The notes under the pieces were generated by a model. It searched no databases, was not told the DNA's origin, and was given only the letters and a program-made list of their open reading frames with translations. DNA of 30,273 bases from a virus. Within the stretch, counting starts at the first letter, position 1; every line of letters begins with the position of its first letter. Location: IMG/VR virus record IMGVR_UViG_3300033142_000236, positions 1-30,273 of that record; one strand, written 5' to 3'. The translations under genes were made by a program, and so were the position numbers. Shown here piece after piece: positions 9,445 through 18,100 of the stretch.

Positions 9445-11220
9445 ATGGCTTATTTTAATCATGCATTTAACAAGACATTTGTTGTAGGTTCTGTAGCCGG
9501 AGCTGGAGTAGCAACAAGTGCACTGACCTCAGGTCAGTTTGCTCTTGTGAATGGAGATGCTTGGACCTCAGTACTTGCTAATGGTGGAGCTCCGGTTATG
9601 CCGGAAGGAGCATTAGCTTACTTAGTTCAAGGATCTTTTTATTCAAAAGACTCAATTGGTAACAATCCAGGACATGGAGGTTACAAAGAGTCAGTTAAAT
9701 CTAAGGGTATTAACCCAAGATATATTACTGACTTATGGAGAGGAAACTGTTCAGTAGCATCAAAAGCTACAGCTAAATTATGTTTAGCTTCAGACTGTGC
9801 TCCATGTGGTAAAACACAATTTGCAAGAATTGATGTGAAGGGTTCACCTGCACTAAGATTCTTAAATCATAACGCATATGCAATTGGTGACTCATCAAAT
9901 GTATGCTGTGTTGATGGACAAGAATATCTTGATCCAGCATTAGTTTTAGCAAAAATGATGGAACAATTAATTGGAAATGGACTAGCAAAAGATGATGTAA
10001 ATTATCAAGCTGGTAATCCACTTATTACTCCTTTTGTTGCTGAAGGTGATCCTGATGGGGTAAAAACTTTTAATGCTATTGCTGCTGTAGGTGTAGGAAC
10101 AGGTTATGCTCCTTCTTCAACTGCTTTAGCAACTACTGTATCACCTGCAGGTGGTTCAGGTTTAACAGTAAAAGTTGATTCTATTACTGCTGCTGTAGTA
10201 ACAGTTTCATTAACTGCAGGAGGAACAGGTTATACTAATGGTGCACAAACAAACGTAGCTACTACATCTGATGGTGCTGGTACAGGAGCTACTATTAACT
10301 ATACAGGTTCTGGTAATGCTATTACTTCTCCATCATTAGGTAACTCTGGTGGTTCAGGATATGTTGTAGGAGAGGTTCTTACAGTTGCAGGTGGTAGTAA
10401 TGGTAAAGTTACTGTTGCTTCTATTGGTGCTACAGGTGCTATCAAAGCAGTTACTGTATTAAACGAAGGATCTGGATATTCAGTAGGAGATACTGTTACT
10501 GTAGTAGGTGGTGGAAATAATGCTGCATTAACTGTAGCTAGTGTTTCTGCAGGATCTATTGAAGTAACTGAAACTACTGCTGCTGGTGTTGTAACTACAG
10601 AGTATTACACTATAGCACAAGCTGCTGGTGTAGCTGCTGCTGGTAACTATGTACCATCAACTGATCCTAATGGATCTACTAAGATTTCAGCGTGTGTAAC
10701 TTTACAAGGAGCTTACGTTGATACTGTATTTGGTAACTGTTCATTTGATACAAGAGATCATTATAATGCAGAGCCAGTTGAAATCATCTTATCTTCATTA
10801 GATGAAACTGGTAACCCATGTAATGATTGTGGTGTAGCATCTAGAACTCCAGGATCAATGCAACAAACACAAGGTGAGGAAGTAATTAGAGAACTAATAA
10901 TGTCTGAAAGATACAGACAAAATCCTTACAACCAAGGAAACGCAGACAGTGCAAGATTTAGAGAAATCCAAATGTCTGATGAATTACTTGCTGCTGTAGA
11001 TAGAACTGCTACTTATAGAGCATATTATTTACAACACAGTGTTCCAAGGTTTAACAACCCAAGTGGGGTATTTGATAATGATCAGTATGTTTATAAAGTA
11101 TACATCAAGTGTGATGACGGTGCTTTAAAAACAGCAGTGGATAATATGTGGGAATCTATACATAAGTGGGCTGAGGCTAACTTTAATATGGTCCCAGTAA
11201 GATATAACCAATACTGGTAG
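9445..11220 (+). CDS. Abundant structural protein with inserted Gly-rich beta repeats
   Basis: A 591-residue protein in three parts. Residues 1 to about 205 are a conserved-looking domain rich in Cys (CLASDCAPCG, NVCCVDG). Residues about 205-385 are Gly, Thr and Val-rich repeats with the pattern GxGYxxGxxxTVxGG. Residues about 390-591 are again ordered, with NPCNDCG, an Arg-rich helix (MSERYRQNPYNQG) and a helical end (MWESIHKWAEANF). The middle looks like a beta-domain inserted into a core virion protein. It is monocistronic, with its own promoter-like motif, leader hairpin and terminator, the arrangement expected for a protein made in large amounts. Auxiliary capsid, head fibre or tail tube protein are possible; I cannot choose. 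Ends in TAG. Confidence 0.65.
   Translation: MAYFNHAFNKTFVVGSVAGAGVATSALTSGQFALVNGDAWTSVLANGGAPVMPEGALAYLVQGSFYSKDSIGNNPGHGGYKESVKSKGINPRYITDLWRGNCSVASKATAKLCLASDCAPCGKTQFARIDVKGSPALRFLNHNAYAIGDSSNVCCVDGQEYLDPALVLAKMMEQLIGNGLAKDDVNYQAGNPLITPFVAEGDPDGVKTFNAIAAVGVGTGYAPSSTALATTVSPAGGSGLTVKVDSITAAVVTVSLTAGGTGYTNGAQTNVATTSDGAGTGATINYTGSGNAITSPSLGNSGGSGYVVGEVLTVAGGSNGKVTVASIGATGAIKAVTVLNEGSGYSVGDTVTVVGGGNNAALTVASVSAGSIEVTETTAAGVVTTEYYTIAQAAGVAAAGNYVPSTDPNGSTKISACVTLQGAYVDTVFGNCSFDTRDHYNAEPVEIILSSLDETGNPCNDCGVASRTPGSMQQTQGEEVIRELIMSERYRQNPYNQGNADSARFREIQMSDELLAAVDRTATYRAYYLQHSVPRFNNPSGVFDNDQYVYKVYIKCDDGALKTAVDNMWESIHKWAEANFNMVPVRYNQYW
10144..10570 (+). repeat. Degenerate Gly-rich beta repeats inside the 591-residue gene
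   Basis: Translated units GGTGYTNG, GGSGYVVGEVLTVAGG and GSGYSVGDTVTVVGGG recur every 35-45 residues, separated by Val/Thr/Ala strands. The codons are Gly, Thr, Ala and Val-rich and unlike the flanks. Similar units occur in appended domains of other phage structural proteins, which supports an insertion. Confidence 0.6.
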
Positions 11221-11245
11221 TCATTACTTATCTTATATTATAATT

Positions 11246-11280
11246 AGAGCAGGGGTAAATCTCCTGCTCTTTTTATTTTA
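11246..11280 (+). terminator. Intrinsic terminator after the 591-residue gene
   Basis: AGAGCAGG (11246-11253) pairs with CCTGCTCT (11263-11270) around a nine-base loop and is followed by TTTTATTTTA. It begins 26 bases past the stop codon. Confidence 0.85.
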
Positions 11281-11292
11281 TATTCTGTTTAA

Positions 11293-11315
11293 TTTTTTGT
11301 ATATTATTTATATAG
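11293..11315 (+). promoter_or_regulatory. Recurring promoter-like motif, copy 2
   Basis: TTTTTTGTATATTATTTATA lies between the terminator at 11246 and the ATG at 11335. It shares its first 16 bases with copy 1. TTTATAT and ATATAAA (11307-11323) form a seven-pair inverted repeat at its 3' end, at the same relative place as the inverted repeat of copy 1. It would drive the four-gene unit 11335-15063. Confidence 0.55.
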
Positions 11316-11334
11316 TATATAAAAGTAAGTTCAA

Positions 11335-11910
11335 ATGGCCAATAAACATATTTTAAGTTTAGAGATACCAACAGTTTCTAACTGTAATCTACTGTGTATC
11401 AAGGATACAAGTCAGTACTCTAAAGATTTAGCAGTAGATTGTGAAGAATTACAAATAACATTACCTGGTTTTTCAGTTCCCGTACTAGTAAAAGTAGATA
11501 AAGATTTTGACATGTGTTTAACAGCATGTGCACTTAATTTACAAAAAGAAAAGTGTGGTGATACTCAACAAAACATTCCAGATGGTATTTATATTGTAAG
11601 ATATAGTGTATCTCCAAATAGCAAAGTATATGTTGAATATAATCATTTAAGAGTTACTGCATTATTAACATCATACTATGAAGTATTATGTGATCTTGAT
11701 GTGCATGCTTGTCAACCTAATTCAACTAAAGAATCATTACTAGCTGAATTAAGTTATATAAGAACTATGATTGATGCAGCAGTTTCTAATGTAGAATATT
11801 GTTCATCAGCAGCACAAGGAATGCAATTATATAACTATGCAAAAATTAGATTAAATAAGATCATCTGTCCTACAGGAGACTGTAAGGGTGGCAGTAAAGC
11901 TTATTATTAA
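11335..11910 (+). CDS. Conserved small virion-module protein of Bacteroidota phages
   Basis: A 191-residue protein with a beta-rich N-terminal half (residues 1 to about 110: HILSLEIP, LQITLPGFSVPVLV, DGIYIVRYSVSPNSKVYVEY) and a helical C-terminal half with Cys at several places and the end CPTGDCKGGSKAYY. The pattern of a short Ig-like beta domain followed by a helix containing YYEVLCDL is one I recognise from fibre-adjacent genes of Bacteroidota phages; I have no name or proven role for it. It is followed at 12 bases by a zinc-ribbon protein and then by a fibre-end-domain protein, and the three probably act together at the tail or fibre attachment point. Confidence 0.65.
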   Translation: MANKHILSLEIPTVSNCNLLCIKDTSQYSKDLAVDCEELQITLPGFSVPVLVKVDKDFDMCLTACALNLQKEKCGDTQQNIPDGIYIVRYSVSPNSKVYVEYNHLRVTALLTSYYEVLCDLDVHACQPNSTKESLLAELSYIRTMIDAAVSNVEYCSSAAQGMQLYNYAKIRLNKIICPTGDCKGGSKAYY

Positions 11911-11922
11911 AACCAATAAATT

Positions 11923-12120
11923 ATGAGTAGCACATGTGCACATTGCAATAGACAGTTCACTTGTGGGTGTCAAAAAGCAAATGTAGATGGTATAATTGTC
12001 TGTAAGACATGCGTTACCAACTATAAACAAAGTAAAGCAAGTCAAGCTAAACAAGATCCTAATAGAGATAAAGGTCTTGAATTAGCTAGACAACAAATAG
12101 TAGATTTAAGAAATAAATAG
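11923..12120 (+). CDS. Small zinc-ribbon-like protein
   Basis: A 65-residue protein with six Cys in three pairs: C5-x2-C8, C14-x-C16 and C27-x2-C30. Four of these could hold one zinc ion as a ribbon or treble-clef-like knuckle. The C-terminal half is a Lys/Gln/Arg-rich helix (DKGLELARQQIVDLRNK). The start follows AAAACCAATAAATT, an A-rich leader shared with other genes here. The stop TAG is one base before the next ATG, so translation is probably coupled. It is too small for an enzyme; a structural or nucleic-acid-binding part of the virion is possible. Confidence 0.65.
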   Translation: MSSTCAHCNRQFTCGCQKANVDGIIVCKTCVTNYKQSKASQAKQDPNRDKGLELARQQIVDLRNK

Positions 12121-12121
12121 T

Positions 12122-12658
12122 ATGGCTGTAGTATCATCATCTAATACCTTGCAACAGGAACATAATTCTTTGATGAAAAGAATACAGATTGAACAAAATT
12201 TTGCAAATCAAGCATATGCAAATTTTAAATCAGTAAAGTTTGGTATTAGTCCATGTTGTTATACAGATCTAGTAAATGCTACTATAGATAAAGATTTATG
12301 TGATTGGAAAAATTCAAAAAGTAATAAGGTCATAGTTGCAACAAATGCAGATAGCTTATTCTTAGAACCAATTGCACAAGTAAATGAAGATGTTAGTATC
12401 TCTTGTCCAGTAATACCAACAAACGTTTGTACTATACTAGACTTAGAGTCAATATTAGCTGACACAGGAACATTTACATTTTGTCAAGATGCTCCATTAG
12501 CAACTTGGACAATAACACATAATTTGGGTAAGTTTCCATCTGTTACAGTAGTTGATAGTGGTAATAGTGTAGTAGTAGGAGATATAGATTATATTAACTC
12601 AAATGTAATAAAGTTAAATTTTAACTCAGCATTTGCTGGGTGTGCGTTTTTAAATTAA
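12122..12658 (+). CDS. Fibre-associated protein with a C-terminal fibre-end domain
   Basis: A 178-residue protein. The N-terminal 60 residues are helical and include the segment KFGISPCCYTDLVNA with paired Cys. Residues about 125-178 form a beta domain with TWTITHNLGKFPSVTVV and DYINSNVIKLNFNSAFAG. This His-Asn-Leu-Gly type domain is common at the ends of phage fibres and neck proteins, and a related end (ISHGLDTLDVIVQVF) closes the 791-residue fibre encoded next. The two may therefore share an attachment or trimerisation function. It follows the zinc-ribbon gene with one base between, and a short TAAA tandem repeat (12652-12675) separates it from the fibre gene. Confidence 0.6.
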   Translation: MAVVSSSNTLQQEHNSLMKRIQIEQNFANQAYANFKSVKFGISPCCYTDLVNATIDKDLCDWKNSKSNKVIVATNADSLFLEPIAQVNEDVSISCPVIPTNVCTILDLESILADTGTFTFCQDAPLATWTITHNLGKFPSVTVVDSGNSVVVGDIDYINSNVIKLNFNSAFAGCAFLN

Positions 12659-12687
12659 ATAAATAAATAAATAAAAATTAAGTAATC

Positions 12688-15063
12688 ATGGCAAGTATTA
12701 AATATTTACAAAATATAGACCTCAATGGTAGTGAATTGCAAAATGCAGTTGTACAGAATTTAGGGTCTAGTCCAACCGTATATGGTGATGGGCAAATTTA
12801 CTATGACACTGGTGTAGATAAACTATTTTTACGTGCCAACGGTGCATGGGTAGCTGTACAAACAGGGTCAGAAGGAGATACAAAGTATGACCTTACAGGT
12901 GTTGGATCCACAAATGGTACAGCAGGTGTAAGACTTACAGAACAAGGAACATCTAATCATGATGATGTATTAATTGTTGGTGCTGGTACAGTAGGAGTAA
13001 CAAGAAGTGGTAATACACTGACAGTTACAGGAACTGACTCAGCAGCTGGTACAGTAACTTCCGTGTCAGGTGGTACTGGTATTACAATTAGTGGATCAGC
13101 AACAGTTACTCCAACAGTTAACATTGACTATTCAGGAACTGACAATGCAATTTTAGCTGCTTCAGCTGCAACACCTGTTGGTGCTGATACATTATGGTTC
13201 TCTGATGCAAGTGATAATACAATTAAAAAATCATTGTTATCTAACTTCCCAGGATTTGGGGCAGATGGTACAGTACTTTCAGTAGGTTCAGGTGCAGGTT
13301 TAACGGGTGGTACAATAACTACTACTGGTTCATTAGCAGTAGACTATGCAGGAACTGATAACGTTATACTAGCTGCAGGAGATGGAACATCTGTAACATT
13401 AGCAGATGCAGATGATTTCTTATTTTCTGATGCAACTGATAATGCTGCTAAATATGCAAACTTATCTCAATTAAAAACATATATTAATGCATCTGCTGGT
13501 TCTGTAACTTCAGTAGGTGTAAGCGGTGGTTCAACAGGAATGTCTTTTAGTAACTCTCCAATTACTTCTACTGGTACAATGACAATGTCAGGTACATTAG
13601 ATGTAGATAATGGTGGTACAGGACTTTCAAGTTATACAACGGGAGATATACTATATGCTTCTGGTGCATCAACATTAGCTAAATTAGCTATAGGTTCAGC
13701 AGGACAAGTATTAAAAGTATCTTCAGGTGGAATTGTAGAATGGGCTGCAGATACAAATACAGGACTTACAAGTGTTGGTATTACAGAAACAGGTAGTGCA
13801 CTTACAATTTCTAATACTCCTCTTACAGCAAATGGTAACATAAACATTGCTGGTGCAGGTACTTCTTCACAAGTAATTTTAGGTAACTTAACACTTGCTA
13901 CTTTACCAGTAGATGGTGTAACAAGTATAGGTATAACTCCAGGTACAGGATTAGATGTAAGTAATTCACCTATTACAAGTAGTGGTAATATTGGTATTAC
14001 ACTTGACTTAAGTGAATTAACTACAGTTACAGCTATTGATCCTGCTAATGATTTCTTAGTAGGTGTAGATGGAACGGCTAATGAAAAAATATTATACCAA
14101 AATGTACATCTTAACCAATGGGGTGCTGCTGAAGCTGATGTAAACATTGGATCAAATAAATTATTGAATGTAGCAAATGGTACAGCATCTTCTGATGGTG
14201 TTAACTTAGGGCAAGTACAATCTCTTGTAGCTGGAGTTGGTGTATTCCAAGGTGGATATAACGCAAATACAAACACTCCTAAAATAGCAGGTACAAGTAA
14301 CATTGCACTTACTACAGGTGACTTCTTTGTTGTTACTACAGATGGTACTATATCTTTCAATGGTAGTACTGTAGCTGTAGAGGTTGGTGATATGATTTAT
14401 GCTAATTCAGATATTAGTGCAAGTTCCAATCCAGCAGAAACAGCTTATAGTATTGTTATTCAAGATCAAAACATTGCAGGTACAGGTTCAACAGATGGAG
14501 CAACAGAAAAAGGTGTTGCTGGATTTAGTAGTGCTTCTTTCTCAGCAACAGCAAATGGATTTATCACAATCAAAACAGGTGGTATATCAAATGCTATGTT
14601 AGCAAATACTCCTAATTACATTATTGGTATTGACACAGATATTAATACTTCAGGTGTTGAAGTAGTTGATCAAATTAGTTTAACTGATGGTGTTGTACAA
14701 ACATTAACTAAAAGAACATTACCTGATGCAACTACAAGTGCACGTGGTGTAGCTGAAACAGCAACTCAAACAGAAGTTAATGATGGTACTTCAGGAGATC
14801 ACTTAATGGTAACTCCTGCTACATTAAAAGCTCATTTAGATGCTCAAAGTTATGCAGTAGATTGGCCATCAAGTAATGCATCATCTCAGGCTATATCACA
14901 TGGTTTAGATACTTTAGATGTTATTGTTCAAGTATTTGAGAAGAGTTCTGGTAATACTGTATTCTGTGGAATTGAAAGAAACTCTACAAGTCAAGTAACA
15001 ATTACTACTTCAGGTACTACTACAGCTAATACTTTAAGAGTTCTTGTTACAAAAGTAAGATAA
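12688..15063 (+). CDS. Modular tail fibre protein
   Basis: A 791-residue, Gly/Thr/Ser-rich beta protein. Residues 1 to about 60 look like an attachment region (NIDLNGSELQNA, GDGQIYYDTG). Then follow many units of the type GTVTSVSGGTGI and a roughly 45-residue module with DYxGTDNxILAA and FSDASDNTIKKS, present twice here and once in the next fibre. NGGTGLSSYTTGDILYASG near residue 310 and ETATQTEVNDGTSGDH near residue 690 are classic phage fibre repeats. Residues about 735-791 form a beta end domain like that of the preceding gene. It is the last gene of its unit and is followed by a strong terminator. Role: receptor contact or stalk of a trimeric fibre. The target is not readable from sequence. 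Confidence 0.8.
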   Translation: MASIKYLQNIDLNGSELQNAVVQNLGSSPTVYGDGQIYYDTGVDKLFLRANGAWVAVQTGSEGDTKYDLTGVGSTNGTAGVRLTEQGTSNHDDVLIVGAGTVGVTRSGNTLTVTGTDSAAGTVTSVSGGTGITISGSATVTPTVNIDYSGTDNAILAASAATPVGADTLWFSDASDNTIKKSLLSNFPGFGADGTVLSVGSGAGLTGGTITTTGSLAVDYAGTDNVILAAGDGTSVTLADADDFLFSDATDNAAKYANLSQLKTYINASAGSVTSVGVSGGSTGMSFSNSPITSTGTMTMSGTLDVDNGGTGLSSYTTGDILYASGASTLAKLAIGSAGQVLKVSSGGIVEWAADTNTGLTSVGITETGSALTISNTPLTANGNINIAGAGTSSQVILGNLTLATLPVDGVTSIGITPGTGLDVSNSPITSSGNIGITLDLSELTTVTAIDPANDFLVGVDGTANEKILYQNVHLNQWGAAEADVNIGSNKLLNVANGTASSDGVNLGQVQSLVAGVGVFQGGYNANTNTPKIAGTSNIALTTGDFFVVTTDGTISFNGSTVAVEVGDMIYANSDISASSNPAETAYSIVIQDQNIAGTGSTDGATEKGVAGFSSASFSATANGFITIKTGGISNAMLANTPNYIIGIDTDINTSGVEVVDQISLTDGVVQTLTKRTLPDATTSARGVAETATQTEVNDGTSGDHLMVTPATLKAHLDAQSYAVDWPSSNASSQAISHGLDTLDVIVQVFEKSSGNTVFCGIERNSTSQVTITTSGTTTANTLRVLVTKVR

Positions 15064-15074
15064 TAATATAATTA

Positions 15075-15119
15075 ATGAAAGGGTGGTCTAATCACCACTC
15101 TTTCATATTATGTTTTTAT
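15075..15119 (+). terminator. Strong intrinsic terminator after the 791-residue fibre
   Basis: ATGAAAGGGTGGT (15075-15087) pairs with ACCACTCTTTCAT (15094-15106), 13 pairs with one G-T, around a six-base loop, followed by ATTATGTTTTTATTTT. It closes the unit that starts near 11300. Confidence 0.85.
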
Positions 15120-15131
15120 TTTGTATTTTTG
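15118..15131 (+). promoter_or_regulatory. Promoter-like box before the 1522-residue fibre gene
   Basis: ATTTTGTATTTTTG lies 16 bases before the ATG at 15148, just after the terminator. Its TATTTTTG (15124-15131) fits the Bacteroidota -7 box TAnnTTTG exactly, and TTTTGTAT matches the start of the recurring motif. I see no convincing -33 element. Confidence 0.4.
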
Positions 15132-15147
15132 ATTAAAAATAAATTAG

Positions 15148-18100
15148 ATGGCAATAAACTTCTTAAATAATCAGTCAGTAACAGGTACTTTAAGTGTGTC
15201 TTCTATATCTAATGATAATTCTTCCTATACTGGTATATTAGTTTGGGATGGTGGTGTTCTTAAATATAGAACTAAATCACAAGTTAGATCAGATATAGGT
15301 GCAGGCACAGGAAGTGGAACTGTTACCAGCGTTGCTATTTCTAATGGTGGTGGTATAGGTGTTAGTGGATCTCCTATAACTGGCAGTGGTACAATTACTT
15401 TAACTAATTCAGATAAAGGATCAAGTCAAAATATATTTAAAAATATTGCAGTTAGTGGTCAAAGTACTGTAGTAGCTGACTCTAACAATGATACTCTAAC
15501 ATTAGTTGCAGCTGGTGGTATGACTATTACTACAAGTGGTGATACTATAACTTTAAACTCAGCTAATGATAATGATAATAACTATTTAACTAGTTTAAGT
15601 TTTAATACAGGAAATGGTGTTCTTACTGCAGCAAGAAATGGTCTATCTTCTGTTACAGTAGATCTAGATGGTAGATATGTAGAAGTAGCAGGTGATACAA
15701 TGACTGGTGATCTAGTGATGGATGATAATAGTGGTGCCTCACCTAGTATATATTTTTATAATGCATCAAATAACTATGCTAGATTGATGATGGATACTAG
15801 TGATCAATTTCTAATAAAAATAGGTACTACAAATGAGATGACTATGTCATCAACAGCAACTACTTTTGATTCATCTGTAACAGCTCAATCATTGGTATTA
15901 AGTAGTGCATCTGATGCTATGATTACTCTTAATCAAACAGGTACTGATACAGGATGGAGCTATATAAACTTTCAAACAAACAATGTAAGAAATTATTATG
16001 TTGGACAAGATTCAGATAAAAACTTTGAAATATATAATGATAATTTAGATGTTATAGCAATATCTGTAAAATATGCTACAAATTTTGTAAACATAGGAGG
16101 AGACTTAACAGTTGAAGGTGGTGATATTATTTTATCAGGTACCGGTAGAATACAAGGTATTGATACTGTATCCCTAGGTACAGATGCAGCAAATAAAACT
16201 TATGTAGATAATGCTGTATCAGGTGTACCTCAAGGTACAGTAACTGGTACAGGAGTTGATAATAGGTTAGCTATTTGGAATGGTACAACTGCTATTGATT
16301 CTGATGCTGACTTTTATGTAGATGGTGATACAATATATTCATCAAATTTTGAAGCAAGTGGTAAAGTAGTAACTCCTGAAGTAGTAACTCCTAAAGTAGT
16401 AGGTAGTACTATAACTTTAGATTCAGCTGGAGATATTGTTTTTGATGCTGATGGTGCAGATATTGCACTTAAAGATGGGGGTACTGAATTTGGTAGATTT
16501 ACAAGAGCTAGTTCTGATTTTATAATTAAATCAATGTCAAATAATAATGATATTCTTTTAAAAGGAATTGATAATAGTTCTACAATCACAGCTCTTAAAT
16601 TAGATATGTCTGATCAAGGTTGGGCATATTTTAATACAGGTATAGCAGTTGCAAACTCAGGAGCAGAAAGTACATTTGCAGGGAAGGTAACTGTTTCAGG
16701 TTTTGTTGCAGCTGCAAGTTTAAGACCTACAAATATAGCTACAAATAAAATAGTAAAGTTTGATGGTACAGACTTAGATGATTCTATAATGACTGATGAC
16801 GGTAGTACTGTAACTGTTGCAGGTGATTTACAAATACAAAAATCTACACCAAAAATAACTTTTAACAATACAGCTGGTGGAGGTTTAGACCCAATATTAA
16901 CGGCATCAGGTAGTAATTTTACTATTTCAACAACTAGTATTACTCCACTTTCAATAGCTTTAGATACTGGTAACACAACTATTCTTGGAAGTTTAACAGC
17001 TGCAATTGCTGCTGATACTAATAGTACATATGCAGGTATTGTTGTTTCAGAAAATGGATTACTAAAATATAGAACTAAAACACAAATTAGAAGTGACATT
17101 GGTGCAGGTACTGGTGATGGTACTGTTACATCTGTATCCTCTGGTAATACAAATACAATTACTGTAGGAGGGTCTGCAACAGCACCAACTATATCAGCTA
17201 ATACAGGTGCTGTAAGTAGTAGTTCATCAAACTTAGCAACAGGAGCACAAATTCAAACAGCTATTAATACAGCTGTAACAGGAGTTTTAGCATTTCAAGG
17301 AACCTGGAATGCATCTTCAAATTCACCAACATTAACAAGTGGATCAGGTACACCCGGGCATTATTATATTGTGGGAACTGCAGGATCTACTAACCTAGAT
17401 GGCATAACAGATTGGGCCGTAGGAGATTGGGCAGTATTTTCTGATTTAGCAACAGATGCTTGGCAGAAGATAGATAATACCCAAGTTGGTAATGTAACAG
17501 GTTCAGGAGCTAATACCAGAATACCAATATGGAATAGTTCTTCAAACATAACTTCAGATAGTGGTTTAACATTTAATACATCAACAAATCTTTTAACAGT
17601 AGGTGGTCAAGTAAATTGGTCAGGTGGTCATTCTGGAGAATCTAATGCTGCTTATGATAACATGATTACTGCATTCAGTGATTCAGGTTCTTCTACAATA
17701 ACATTAACGCTTACACAACAAGATGGTGGTACTTTAACTACATCATTTAGTAATCCACAAGGAACAACTACACCAAGTAATACACAAACATTTACAAATA
17801 AATCTGGTAATATATCACAGTGGACTAATGACTCAGGTTATACAACTTTTGCAGAGCCAGGAATATTTTCTGGGGGTGGTACACCCACTTTAGCAAGTGG
17901 TGTAACAGCAGCTGAGATAAGATCTTTAATAGGAGCAGGTACTGGAAGTGGTACAATGACAGGTTTTGGAGTAGCATCTGCTGTTGGTGGTTCTTCATTT
18001 ACTATTACTAATGGAGAAACAGTAAGTATAGTAGGAGGTACAAATATTCAATCAGTAATAGATACAGGTGATGAAAGTATTACATTAAATTATAATGGTC

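Noticed and set aside
9445-11220. Tail sheath or tube of a contractile or long tail
   Set aside because: No sheath motif was recognised and the ring and stabilization genes fit a short tail; kept as an unnamed structural protein.
12652-12675. TAAA tandem repeat as a regulatory microsatellite
   Set aside because: Only a few units in an AT-rich gap that also contain the stop codon of the previous gene; chance is sufficient.
13632-14360. Long open frame on the minus strand (242 codons) inside the 791-residue fibre gene
   Set aside because: It lies wholly opposite a clear fibre gene; its Val/Pro/Thr-rich composition is what the complement of Gly/Thr/Ser repeats gives, and no promoter or leader is visible.
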